Positions 40,373 through 49,109 of a DNA stretch of 50,096 bases are shown here, piece by piece. Within the stretch, counting starts at the first letter, position 1; every line of letters starts with the position of its first letter. Below the pieces are notes generated by a model. That model saw only the letters and a list, made by a program, of their open reading frames with translations. It had not been told where the DNA came from and ran no database searches. The translations under genes and the position numbers were made by a program. Origin of the DNA: JBBPZA01 sp038330095 (GTDB taxonomy: Bacteria > Actinomycetota > Thermoleophilia > Solirubrobacterales > Solirubrobacteraceae); contig JBBQNQ010000014.1 of the NCBI GenBank assembly GCA_038330095.1, positions 1 to 50,096 on the forward strand, written 5' to 3'.

Positions 40373-40378
40373 AGTGTA
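40373..40378 (-). promoter_or_regulatory. -10-like TACACT before the zinc-ribbon gene
   Basis: TACACT on the minus strand ends 10 bases before the ATG at 40362 and falls just after the stop of the 39-aa membrane protein gene. Confidence 0.38.
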
Positions 40379-40390
40379 GTGGGACAGTCC

Positions 40391-40510
40391 TCACAGGAAC
40401 AAACGCCCGAACGCGTAGCCCAGGCCGAAGAACACCAGGATTACGAGCGCAACCACGATCGCCACGAGGGCGATCATCTGAAAGAACTGCGGTCCCTCTC
40501 CGTCGCTCAC
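40391..40510 (-). CDS. 39-aa single-pass membrane protein downstream of folC
   Basis: A short gene encoding a polar N-terminus (VSDGEGPQFFQ) and one long hydrophobic helix (MIALVAIVVALVILVFFGLG) ending YAFGRLFL. The GTG overlaps the folC stop as GTGA, the same coupling used by the real gene pairs nearby, and codons are almost all G/C-ending. No family is recognised. Small helix proteins of this type often modulate membrane complexes, but nothing in the sequence shows a partner. Confidence 0.6.
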   Translation of the reverse strand: MSDGEGPQFFQMIALVAIVVALVILVFFGLGYAFGRLFL

Positions 40511-41757
40511 AGGACCGAGGCGCGGCCCTCGCCGGCGCGGCGGACGAGGTCGGCGACGAGGTAGATGGAGCCCGTCGCGACGACGGTGCCGTCGCGGCCG
40601 GCGATCCCGCGGGCGCGGGCCAGCGCACGCCGCGGATCCGGCTCGCGCTCGGAGGGCGGGCCGCCGAGCTGTCCCGCGAGCGACTCGAGGGTGGCCGGTG
40701 AGAGGGCGCGCGGGTTGGCGTTGGAGGTGAGCACGACGGCGTCGCAGAGCGGCAGCAGCGCGCTGAGCATAGCTGCGGCGTCCTTGTCGTCGAGAATGGA
40801 CACGACGGCGACGAGCGGCCGCGCCGGCGCCTCGGCAAGCGCCTCGGCAAGCGCGGCCATCCCGCTCGGGTTGTGCGCTCCGTCGAGGATGGTCAACGGC
40901 GCCCGGTCGACGATCTCCAGCCGCCCGGGCACCAGCACCGAGCCGGCCGCCGCGCGTACCGCGTCCTCGTCGAGCGGGCCGAGCAACGCCGTCGCGGCCG
41001 CGCGGGCGAGCGCGAAGTTGCGCCGCTGGAAGGATCCGCCGGCGGCGACGGCGACGGCGACCCCCGGGTCGGCGGGAGCGCTCACGAAGGCGGCGCCGTG
41101 GCGCTCGGCCGCCGCCTCAGCCTCCTCCCGGACCTCGGGGGCGAGCTCGCCGACCACCAGCGTGCCGCCGTCCTGCACGACGGCGAGCTTCTCGCGGGCG
41201 ATGTCGCGCAGCGTCGGGCCGAGCCAGCGCGTGTGCTCGAGCGAGACCGTGGTGAGCACCTGGACGGAGGACGGGATCACGTTGGTCGCGTCGTAGCGCC
41301 CGCCCAGCCCGGCCTCGACCACGGCGACGTCCACCCCGCGGCGGGCGAGCTCGGAGTAGGCGGCCGCGGTCAGCGCCTCGAACTGCGTGACGCGGTCGTC
41401 GGCCTGGAGCGTGCGGTCCACGAGCTCGGCCGCGCGGGCGGCGCGCTGCACCGCGGCGCCGAAGGCCTCGGGCCCGATGTCTCGGTCAGACACACGGATG
41501 CGCTCGGTGAACGAGCGCAGGTGCGGCGACAAGTAGGTCCCGGTGCGCCGCCCGTGCCCCTCGAGGATCGCCGCGATCATGCGCGCCGTCGAGGACTTGC
41601 CGTTGGACCCGACGACGTGAACCGAGGCGAACTCGCGCTGCGGCAGTGCGAGCGCGGTGGTCAGCCTTCGCATGCGATCCAGGCCGAAGCGCATCCCGAA
41701 CAGCTCGAGGCCGAGCAGGTAGTCCTCGGCGTCTTGGTAGGTCCAGGGGCGGGTCAT
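40507..41757 (-). CDS. folC: Folylpolyglutamate / dihydrofolate synthase
   Basis: A 416-aa Mur-ligase-family enzyme. The ATP loop is VVGSNGKSSTARMIAAIL, with YLSPHLRSFTERIRV, VVEAGLGGRYDATNVI, SLEHTRWLG and the C-terminal ILDGAHNPSGMAAL. It joins glutamate to (dihydro)pteroate or folate. It follows valS by 163 bases, the actinobacterial order valS-folC-ndk. Confidence 0.95.
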   Translation of the reverse strand: MTRPWTYQDAEDYLLGLELFGMRFGLDRMRRLTTALALPQREFASVHVVGSNGKSSTARMIAAILEGHGRRTGTYLSPHLRSFTERIRVSDRDIGPEAFGAAVQRAARAAELVDRTLQADDRVTQFEALTAAAYSELARRGVDVAVVEAGLGGRYDATNVIPSSVQVLTTVSLEHTRWLGPTLRDIAREKLAVVQDGGTLVVGELAPEVREEAEAAAERHGAAFVSAPADPGVAVAVAAGGSFQRRNFALARAAATALLGPLDEDAVRAAAGSVLVPGRLEIVDRAPLTILDGAHNPSGMAALAEALAEAPARPLVAVVSILDDKDAAAMLSALLPLCDAVVLTSNANPRALSPATLESLAGQLGGPPSEREPDPRRALARARGIAGRDGTVVATGSIYLVADLVRRAGEGRASVL

Positions 41758-41920
41758 GCCGTGGCGGCGTTCGCGAAACGGCGGGCGACGAGGGAGAGGG
41801 AGTGGCCTTCCGCGAGGCGAGATCGACGTTTGACTGAATAGTTCGGCTTAACGTCAGTCTCGCGCCGCGACTGGTCCCCTCCCCCTCCCTCGTTGCCCGG
41901 TGTTCGGGCAGAGACCACGA
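41758..41920 (-). other. valS-folC intergenic region with hairpin (41894-41910)
   Basis: No gene is seen. TGCCCG (41894-41899) and CGGGCA (41905-41910) form a 6-bp stem with a 5-base loop just after the valS stop, a possible terminator without U-tract. An AT-richer patch at 41829-41852 may hold the folC promoter, but no convincing hexamers were found. Confidence 0.3.
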
Positions 41921-44500
41921 TCACAGCCCCTCCACCTCCACCCGCAACCGCGCGAGCTTCTCGCGCTCGCCCTCCACCACCGCCGCCGGGGCCTTCGCCA
42001 CGAACCCCGAGTTGGCCAGCTTGCGCTCGGCTCGCTCGATCTCGGCGAGCAGCTTGGCGCGGCGCTCCTCGCGGCGGCGCGCTGCGGCGTCGAGGTCGAC
42101 CTCGCCGGAGGGCAGCACCTCGACCGTCCCGCCGGGGACGCTGACCGACGCGGCGACCCCGTCGCCCCCGCCGGTGAAGTCAAAGCGCGTGAGCCGCGCG
42201 ACGCTGTCGGCGGTCTCCTCGTAGCCGTCGGCCACCAGGCGCGCGGCCAGGACCAGGCCGGGCCGCGCGCCGACCTCGTCGCGCCAGGCGCGCAGCACTT
42301 GGACCGCGGCGATCGCCCGCCCGAGCTCGGCCTCGGCGGCCGCGTCGACGAGCGCCGGATCGATCGTCGCGGCGGAGCACCGGGCGAGCAGGCCGTCCGC
42401 GCCGGGCACGTGCGACCAGACCTCCTCGGTCACGAAGGGGATCAGCGGGTGGGCCAGCGCAAGCGTCTCGGAGAGGACGTGCAGGAGCGTCGCGGAGACG
42501 TCGGCATGCCCCTGCTCGTCGGAGTCGTCGTAGAGGCGCGGCTTGACGAGCTCGAGGTACCAGTCGCACAGCTCTCCGTAGACGAAGTCGTAGAGCGCCA
42601 GCGCGGCGTGGGAGAAGTCGAAGGCGTCGATGCGGCCGGCCACGTCCTGCACGGCGCGCTGCAGGCGCGAGAGGATCCAGCGGTCCTCGACGGTACGAGG
42701 CCGGGGCTCGGCGCGCGCGGAGCGGTCGATGCGCAGCAGCACCAGCCGCGACGCGTTCCACAGCTTGTTGGCCAGCGCCTGGCCCTGGGCGATCTTCTCC
42801 TCGCTGAAGCGCACGTCCTGGGCCGAGGACATCGCCAGCAGCCCGAACCGCACCCCGTCAGCGCCGTAGGACTCGATGAGGTCGAGCGGATCGATCCCGG
42901 TGCCCAGCGACTTTGACATCCGCCTGCCGTCGGGGGCCTGGATCACCGAGTGCACGTAGACGTCGGCGAACGGGATCTCGCCGGGGAAGCGCAGGCCCAT
43001 CATCACCATCCGCGCGACCCACAGGAACAGGATGTCGCGCGCGGTGGAGAGCACGTCGGTCGGGTAGAAGGCGCGCAGCGCCGGCGTGTCGTCGGGCCAG
43101 CCGAGCGTCGCGAAGGGCCACAGGGCCGAGGAGAACCAGGTGTCGAGCACGTCGGGGTCGCGCTCCCAGCCCTCGCCGTCCGGCGCGTCGAGCCCCACGT
43201 AGGTCTCGCTCTCGCGGTACCAGACGGGTATCTGGTGACCCCACCACAGCTGGCGGCTGATGCACCACGGACGGATGCCCTCGAGCCAGTCGACGTAGCG
43301 GCGCGCTTGGGATGGGGGGTGAATCCGGATCCGGCCACTGGTCACGGCGTTGATCGCCGGCGGCCCGAGCTCATCCATGGCCATGAACCACTGCAACGAG
43401 ATGAGCGGCTCGACCCGCTGACCCGAGCGCTGGGAGAAGGGCACGGTGTGGATGTACTCCTCGCGCCCGCGGATGCTGCCTTCCGTCTCGAGCGCCTGCA
43501 CCACCGCGCGCTGGGCCTCGGCGACCGGCAGCCCGGCGAAGCGCTCGCCCGCCGCGGCGGTCATGAGGCCGTCCTCGCCGATCGCGCTGACCTCCTCGAG
43601 CCCGTGGCGCCGCCCGATCTCGAAGTCGTTGGGGTCGTGGCCGGGCGTGATCTTCAGCGCGCCGGTCCCGAACGAGGGGTCGACGTGGGGGTCCGCGATG
43701 ATCGGCAGCCGCCGCCCGATCAGAGGAAGGATCGCCTGCTTGCCGACCAGCGCCGCGTAGCGGTCGTCGTCGGGGTTCACCGCGACCGCGGTGTCGGCGA
43801 GCATCGTCTCGGGCCGCACCGTCGCCACCACCACCTCGCCGGATCCGTCCGCGAGCGGGTAGGCGATCGAGTAGAGCGTGTCGACGACGCCCTCGCGCTG
43901 CTCGACCTCGAGGTCGGAGATCGCCGACCGCAGGCCGGGGTCCCAGTTGACCATGTAGTTGTCGCGGTAGATGAGCCCCTGCTCGTAGAGGTCGACGAAG
44001 ACCTTCATCACCGCCCGGGCGTAGGCCGGGTCCATCGTGAAGCGCTCGTCCTCGTAGTCCAGCGAGGCACCCAGGCGCTTGAACTGACCGGTGATCTGCC
44101 CGCCGTACCGCTCGCGCCAGCGCCACACCCGCTCCACGAACGCGTCGCGCCCGAGCTGCTCCCGGCTCGTGCCCTCGCGCTCGAGCTGCTTCTCGACCTG
44201 GCGCTGGGTCGCGATCCCCGCGTGATCGGTGCCGAAGATCCACTTCGCCCTGCGCCCGCGCATGCGCGCCAGGCGAATCAGCACGTCCTGGATCGCGCCG
44301 TTGAGCGCATGTCCCATGTGCAGGTTGCCGGTGACGTTCGGCGGCGGCACCGCGATCGAGTAGTTCTCCTCCGCAGAGCCTTCGGGCTCAGGGTGAAAGA
44401 GCCCGGACTCCAGCCATTGCTCGGCGATCCGCGGCTCTGTCTCCCCCGGCTCCCAGCGCGTGCGCGCTTGGAGGTCGGCGAGGGAGCTACGGTCGGTCAC
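41921..44500 (-). CDS. valS: Valyl-tRNA synthetase
   Basis: An 859-aa class I synthetase. HIGH is HMGH in NVTGNLHMGHALNGAIQD, KMSKS is RMSKS in DGRRMSKSLGTGIDP, and the editing domain has ATVRPETMLADTAVAV. The C-terminal tRNA-binding coiled coil spans about residues 795-859 (RRREERRAKLLAEIERAERK). The length is normal. The GTG start has TACACT 10 bases upstream. Confidence 0.98.
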   Translation of the reverse strand: MTDRSSLADLQARTRWEPGETEPRIAEQWLESGLFHPEPEGSAEENYSIAVPPPNVTGNLHMGHALNGAIQDVLIRLARMRGRRAKWIFGTDHAGIATQRQVEKQLEREGTSREQLGRDAFVERVWRWRERYGGQITGQFKRLGASLDYEDERFTMDPAYARAVMKVFVDLYEQGLIYRDNYMVNWDPGLRSAISDLEVEQREGVVDTLYSIAYPLADGSGEVVVATVRPETMLADTAVAVNPDDDRYAALVGKQAILPLIGRRLPIIADPHVDPSFGTGALKITPGHDPNDFEIGRRHGLEEVSAIGEDGLMTAAAGERFAGLPVAEAQRAVVQALETEGSIRGREEYIHTVPFSQRSGQRVEPLISLQWFMAMDELGPPAINAVTSGRIRIHPPSQARRYVDWLEGIRPWCISRQLWWGHQIPVWYRESETYVGLDAPDGEGWERDPDVLDTWFSSALWPFATLGWPDDTPALRAFYPTDVLSTARDILFLWVARMVMMGLRFPGEIPFADVYVHSVIQAPDGRRMSKSLGTGIDPLDLIESYGADGVRFGLLAMSSAQDVRFSEEKIAQGQALANKLWNASRLVLLRIDRSARAEPRPRTVEDRWILSRLQRAVQDVAGRIDAFDFSHAALALYDFVYGELCDWYLELVKPRLYDDSDEQGHADVSATLLHVLSETLALAHPLIPFVTEEVWSHVPGADGLLARCSAATIDPALVDAAAEAELGRAIAAVQVLRAWRDEVGARPGLVLAARLVADGYEETADSVARLTRFDFTGGGDGVAASVSVPGGTVEVLPSGEVDLDAAARRREERRAKLLAEIERAERKLANSGFVAKAPAAVVEGEREKLARLRVEVEGL

Positions 44501-44510
44501 GGGAGGCGGA

Positions 44511-44516
44511 AGTGTA
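44511..44516 (-). promoter_or_regulatory. -10-like TACACT before valS
   Basis: TACACT on the minus strand ends 10 bases before the GTG at 44500, in the 75-base gap after clpX. Confidence 0.4.
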
Positions 44517-44575
44517 GGCGCCGGCCCGTGCGGCGACCGCTCGACGGACGCCTGCTGCGGCCGCCCTGAAGCGGG

Positions 44576-45850
44576 CTAGGCCGACTTCTCTTGGAGCGGC
44601 TCTTCCTCGTCGCCGGCGGCCTCGGTCACGAGGGTCGGCTTGAGGCCCCGCTCGACGGTCTCCTTGGTGACGACGCACTTCTTGACGTCGCGCCGCGAGG
44701 GCAGCTCGAACTGCACCTCGAGGAGGATCTCCTCGATGATCGACCGCAGCCCGCGAGCGCCGGTCTCGCGCTCCAGCGCCTTATCGGCGACCGAGGTCAG
44801 CGACTCGTCGGCGAAGACGAGCTCGATGCCGTCGAACGAGAAGAAGCGCTGGAACTGCTTGACCAGCGCGTTGCGCGGCTCGGTGAGGATCGTGACCAGG
44901 TCGTCGCGCGACAGCTGATGGATCGCCGACATCACCGGCAACCGCCCGATGAACTCGGGGATCAGCCCGTAGTGGATGAGGTCCTCGGGCAGGCAGTGCT
45001 CGAAGACCTCGCCGGTGTCCTTGTTGAACTTGGACTTGATCGACGCGCCGAAGCCGACGCCCTTGTGGCCGACGCGTCGCTCGATGACCTTGTCCAGGGC
45101 CGCGAAGGCCCCGCCGCAGATGAACAGGATGTTCGTCGTGTCGATCGAGAGGAACTCCTGGTGGGGATGCTTGCGCCCTCCCTGGGGCGGGACCGAGGCG
45201 GTCGTTCCCTCGAGGATCTTCAGCAGCGCCTGCTGGACGCCCTCGCCCGACACGTCGCGGGTGATCGACGGGTTGTCGGCCTTGCGGGCGATCTTGTCGA
45301 CCTCGTCGATGTAGATGATCCCCGACTCCGCCTTCTTGACGTCGTAGTCGGCGGCCTGGATGAGCTTGAGCAGGATGTTCTCGACGTCCTCGCCGACGTA
45401 GCCCGCTTCGGTGAGCGCCGTCGCGTCGGCGATCGCGAACGGGACGTTGAGGATCTTGGCGAGCGTCTGGGCGAGCAGCGTCTTGCCGCAGCCCGTCGGG
45501 CCGAGGAGCAGGATGTTGGACTTCTGCAGCTCGATGTCGCTGTCCTCGGCCTGCATCATCTGCACGCGCTTGTAGTGGTTGTAGACCGCGACCGACAGCG
45601 TGCGCTTGGCCGCCTCCTGGCCGACCACGTACTCCTGCAGGACGTCGTGGATCTCCCGCGGCTTGGGGAGGCTCTCGATGTCGAAGGTCGGTGCGGCGGT
45701 GAGCTCCTCGTCGATGATCTCGTTGCAGAGATCGATGCACTCGTCGCAGATGTAGACGCCGGGCCCTGCGATCAGCTTCTTGACCTGGCGCTGGGACTTG
45801 CCGCAGAAGCTGCAGAGAAGCTGCTCGTTGGAGTCCGTCGGGCGAGCCAT
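44576..45850 (-). CDS. clpX: ClpX unfoldase subunit of ClpXP protease
   Basis: A 424-aa AAA+ protein. The N-terminal zinc-binding domain has CSFCGKSQRQVKKLIAGPGV and CDECIDLC; Walker A is LLGPTGCGKTLLAQ, Walker B IIYIDEVDKIA. The pore and IGF loops (IPEFIGRLPVM) are present. It unfolds tagged substrates for ClpP, whose gene ends 4 bases upstream. Confidence 0.98.
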   Translation of the reverse strand: MARPTDSNEQLLCSFCGKSQRQVKKLIAGPGVYICDECIDLCNEIIDEELTAAPTFDIESLPKPREIHDVLQEYVVGQEAAKRTLSVAVYNHYKRVQMMQAEDSDIELQKSNILLLGPTGCGKTLLAQTLAKILNVPFAIADATALTEAGYVGEDVENILLKLIQAADYDVKKAESGIIYIDEVDKIARKADNPSITRDVSGEGVQQALLKILEGTTASVPPQGGRKHPHQEFLSIDTTNILFICGGAFAALDKVIERRVGHKGVGFGASIKSKFNKDTGEVFEHCLPEDLIHYGLIPEFIGRLPVMSAIHQLSRDDLVTILTEPRNALVKQFQRFFSFDGIELVFADESLTSVADKALERETGARGLRSIIEEILLEVQFELPSRRDVKKCVVTKETVERGLKPTLVTEAAGDEEEPLQEKSA

Positions 45851-45854
45851 GTGC

Positions 45855-46439
<585 letters not shown>

Positions 46440-46518
46440 GGTCCTCGCTTTGTTTGGCCTTGCGCGTTGGAATCCTGCCGTAAGGCGGTCAAGACGCGAA
46501 AGCCCCGTCCGCGTGGCG

Positions 46519-46524
46519 AGTCTA
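46519..46524 (-). promoter_or_regulatory. Candidate -10 TAGACT for clpP-clpX
   Basis: TAGACT on the minus strand lies 79 bases before the clpP ATG, in the 98-base gap after tig. No ClgR- or CIRCE-type operator was recognised. Confidence 0.25.
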
Positions 46525-46537
46525 GCAACGGCCCGGC

Positions 46538-47935
46538 TCAGCTCCCGGGGGTCCACAGCTCGCCGGCCGCGCCCTGCTCGGGCTGCTCGGACTCGGGCGT
46601 CCACAGCTTGTCGCGGGCCTTGGCCTGCTCGACGGAGATCGGCTTGGCGGCTTCGACGATGACGTCCACCGCCAGGCGGGCCGCGAGGTCGTCGCGCAGC
46701 GCCTCCAGGCGCCCCGCCTTGCGCAGGCGCTCGAGCATCTCCTCGGGCGGCGGCGCCTCGCCCTCCGCGGAGTCCTTGAGCGCGCCGGTGACCTGTTCGT
46801 CTGAGGGCTCGATCCCCTCGGCCTCGACCACCGCCGCGAGCACGGCCTCGCGCTTGAGCGCCTGCTCGGCCTCGGGCTCTGCCTCCTGGGCGAGCTGCTC
46901 CTCGTCCTTGCCGCTGATCTGGAAGTAGGCCTCCTTGGAGATCCCGCGGTGCTCGAGCGAGTGCATGAGCTGGCTGAGCAGCTCGTGGGCCCGCGCGTGC
47001 ACGAGGTCGTGGGGCACCTCGACCGTCGACGCGGCCACGGCTGCGTCGAGCACCGCCTGGCGGAAGTCGGACTCGATCCTGTCGCGCTCGGCCTCCTCGA
47101 GCTTGGAGCGGGCGTCGGCGCGCAGCTCGTCGAGCGAGTCGAAGCCCGCGGCGTCGGCCGCGAGGTCGTCGTCGAGCTCGGGCAGGTCCTTGCGCTTTAC
47201 GTCCTTGACCGTGACGGCGAAGGAAGCCGTGGCGCCCGCGAGGTCCTCGGCGCGGTAGTCGTCGGGAAACGTCACCTCGACCGTGCGGTCCTCGCCGGGA
47301 GACGCTCCCACCAGCTGGTCCTCGAAGCCCTCGACCAGGCGGCCGGAGCCGAGCTCGAGCAGCTGGTCGCGGCCTTCGCCTCCGGCGAAGGGCTCGCCGT
47401 CGATGCTCCCCGCGAAGTCCATGACCACGAAGTCCCCGGTCTCCGCCGGCCGCTGCACGGACTCGAGCTTGGCCATCTGCTCGCGCACCCCCTCGAGCTC
47501 GCGCTCGACGGCCTCCTCGGGCACCTCGGGCTCGCGCCGGCCCACCTCCAGGCCGCGGTACTCGCCCAGCTGCGCGGTGGGGCGCACGCCGATCTCGATC
47601 GAGAAGGTGAGCGGCTCGCCCTCGCCGGGAAGCTCGGCGATGTCGAGCTTGGGGTCGCCGACCGGGACGATCCCCGACGCGTCGACCGCCTCGGTGTACC
47701 AGCGCCCCAGCGACTCGCGGACCGCCTCGTCGAGCACCGCGTCGCGGCCGACCCGGCGGATGATCACCGGCGGCGGCACCTTGCCCTTGCGAAAGCCGGG
47801 GATGCGCATCTGGCGCCCGAGCGCGGACGCCGCCCGCGTGAGCTGGCGCTCGACCTCCTCGGATGGCACCTCGGCGCTCACCCGCACGCGCGACTCGGGC
47901 AGCTCGGTGACGCTGGTCTTCAGGGCGGGCGCCAT
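46538..47935 (-). CDS. tig: Trigger factor
   Basis: A 465-aa ribosome-bound chaperone with three domains: an N-terminal ribosome-binding domain (IPGFRKGKVPPPVI), an FKBP-type PPIase domain (about 150-245: GDFVVMDFAGSIDGEPFAGG, FPDDYRAEDLAG) and a helical C-terminal domain. The tail contains a repeated motif (KLWTPESEQPEQ, then ELWTPGS at the very end), not part of the core fold. The ATG at 47935 is set by homology; the frame extends spuriously to 48001. TATCGT lies 10 bases upstream. Confidence 0.95.
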   Translation of the reverse strand: MAPALKTSVTELPESRVRVSAEVPSEEVERQLTRAASALGRQMRIPGFRKGKVPPPVIIRRVGRDAVLDEAVRESLGRWYTEAVDASGIVPVGDPKLDIAELPGEGEPLTFSIEIGVRPTAQLGEYRGLEVGRREPEVPEEAVERELEGVREQMAKLESVQRPAETGDFVVMDFAGSIDGEPFAGGEGRDQLLELGSGRLVEGFEDQLVGASPGEDRTVEVTFPDDYRAEDLAGATASFAVTVKDVKRKDLPELDDDLAADAAGFDSLDELRADARSKLEEAERDRIESDFRQAVLDAAVAASTVEVPHDLVHARAHELLSQLMHSLEHRGISKEAYFQISGKDEEQLAQEAEPEAEQALKREAVLAAVVEAEGIEPSDEQVTGALKDSAEGEAPPPEEMLERLRKAGRLEALRDDLAARLAVDVIVEAAKPISVEQAKARDKLWTPESEQPEQGAAGELWTPGS

Positions 47936-47945
47936 GCGCCGCCGA

Positions 47946-47951
47946 ACGATA
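47946..47951 (-). promoter_or_regulatory. -10-like TATCGT before tig
   Basis: TATCGT on the minus strand ends 10 bases before the tig ATG, within a 28-base divergent gap. Confidence 0.4.
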
Positions 47952-47963
47952 GAACCCACGCCG

Positions 47964-48101
47964 ATGCCGCCGTCACGACGCGTCGCCGCCTGGTTGGTCA
48001 CCGGCCCCCTGGGCCACCTGGCCGCGGGGGTAGTCGACTGGTTCGCGCTGTTCGGGCGCTACGTCCTGGCGCGGGCGCGCGGGCGCGACCCGTGGGCGTG
48101 A
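47964..48101 (+). CDS. 45-aa hypothetical protein divergent from tig
   Basis: A short frame (MPPSRRVAAWLVTGPLGHLA, then GVVDWFALFGRYVLARARGR) with an amphipathic or weakly membrane-associated helix and a basic end. Codons are G/C-ending as in neighbours, and the frame fills the space between tig and the cNMP-domain gene. TAGAAC, a near match to the TANNNT element, lies 8 bases before the ATG. Not assigned to a family; its reality rests on position and composition. Confidence 0.45.
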   Translation: MPPSRRVAAWLVTGPLGHLAAGVVDWFALFGRYVLARARGRDPWA

Positions 48102-48116
48102 GACAGGCTCTAGGAC

Positions 48117-49109
48117 TCAGCCCCCGCGCGCGGCCATTCGTGCGAGCGGGCGCTGGGCCTGGTGAAGCGCGTCGACCACGTCGGCGTACACGCCACGCGA
48201 GCAGCGGCGCGCGAGCCGGTCGCCCGAGCGGGTGAGCTCGATGACGCGCTCGCGCGGGATCTCCAGCAGCACCGTCCGCTCCCGCGCCCGGCAGGTCACG
48301 GGGCTCGGCTCGTCGTCCAGCGCGCCGAGGTGCCCGACGAAGCGGCCGGGGCCGGCGAGCCGCGCGCGGGCCGCGGCGCCTCCCCGGCGCACGGTCGTCT
48401 CGACCGCCCCCCGCAGGATCGCCAGCAGCGGCGGCCGGTCGCCCGGGGCGATCAGCGTCGCTCCGCGCGGGGCGTGCAGCCGCCGCAGCCCATCGACGAG
48501 CTCGGCGAGCTCCTCGCGGTCGAAGGCGCTGAAGAAGAGGATCGTCGACAGGTACGCGATCTCCCCCTCCTCGGCCTGCACTGCGAGCACCGGCCCCGCA
48601 AGGTCGAGCGAGGACGGGCGGGCGGGCGAGGCGATCCGCTCGTCCTTCTCGAGCTGGGCGGCCAGCCGGGCGTCCTGCGCGCGCAGGCGTGCCACGGCGA
48701 GCCGGCCGAGACGCTCGCCGACCTGGGCGGCGTGGGCGCCGCCGAGCACCGCGCCGACCACGCGCGCGGCCAGCGCCCACCCGGTGACCGGCTCGACCGC
48801 CCGCACCGACCACCGCCGCGGCAGCCGGGCGATCGCGGCCATCTCCCCCACGAGCTCGCCCGGGCCGATCGGCAGCGCCTCGAGCTCGGCGCCTCCGGGC
48901 AGCCGCATCACCGCCTCCAGGCGCCCGTTCCCGGTGACGAAGACGTGTTCTCCGGGGTCGCCCTCGCGGAAGAGCATCGCGCCGGGGGCCAGCGAGAAGG
49001 GCTCGGCGATCGCCGCGAGCCGCTCGAGCTCGGGCTCTCCAAGCCCCTCGAGCATCGGCTGCGCGGCGAGCGCCCGGCGCGCGGCGGCGAGCGGATCCCA
49101 GTCGCTCAT
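48117..49109 (-). CDS. Protein with two cyclic-nucleotide-binding-like domains
   Basis: A 330-aa protein with two CRP/cNMP-type beta-roll domains. The first (about 20-130) has LFREGDPGEHVFVTGNGRLE and PIGPGELVGEMAAIARLPRR; the second (about 200-315) has ATLIAPGDRPPLLAILRGAV and FVGHLGALDDEPSPVTCRAR. No helix-turn-helix or other effector domain is visible, so it is not a CRP-type regulator. The phosphate-binding Arg of a true cAMP site is only approximately matched, so ligand binding is uncertain. The ATG overlaps the amidotransferase stop as ATGA. Confidence 0.82.
   Translation of the reverse strand: MSDWDPLAAARRALAAQPMLEGLGEPELERLAAIAEPFSLAPGAMLFREGDPGEHVFVTGNGRLEAVMRLPGGAELEALPIGPGELVGEMAAIARLPRRWSVRAVEPVTGWALAARVVGAVLGGAHAAQVGERLGRLAVARLRAQDARLAAQLEKDERIASPARPSSLDLAGPVLAVQAEEGEIAYLSTILFFSAFDREELAELVDGLRRLHAPRGATLIAPGDRPPLLAILRGAVETTVRRGGAAARARLAGPGRFVGHLGALDDEPSPVTCRARERTVLLEIPRERVIELTRSGDRLARRCSRGVYADVVDALHQAQRPLARMAARGG

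Noticed and set aside
46440..46537. Search for ClgR or CIRCE operators before clpP
   Set aside because: No convincing inverted repeat or known motif was found.
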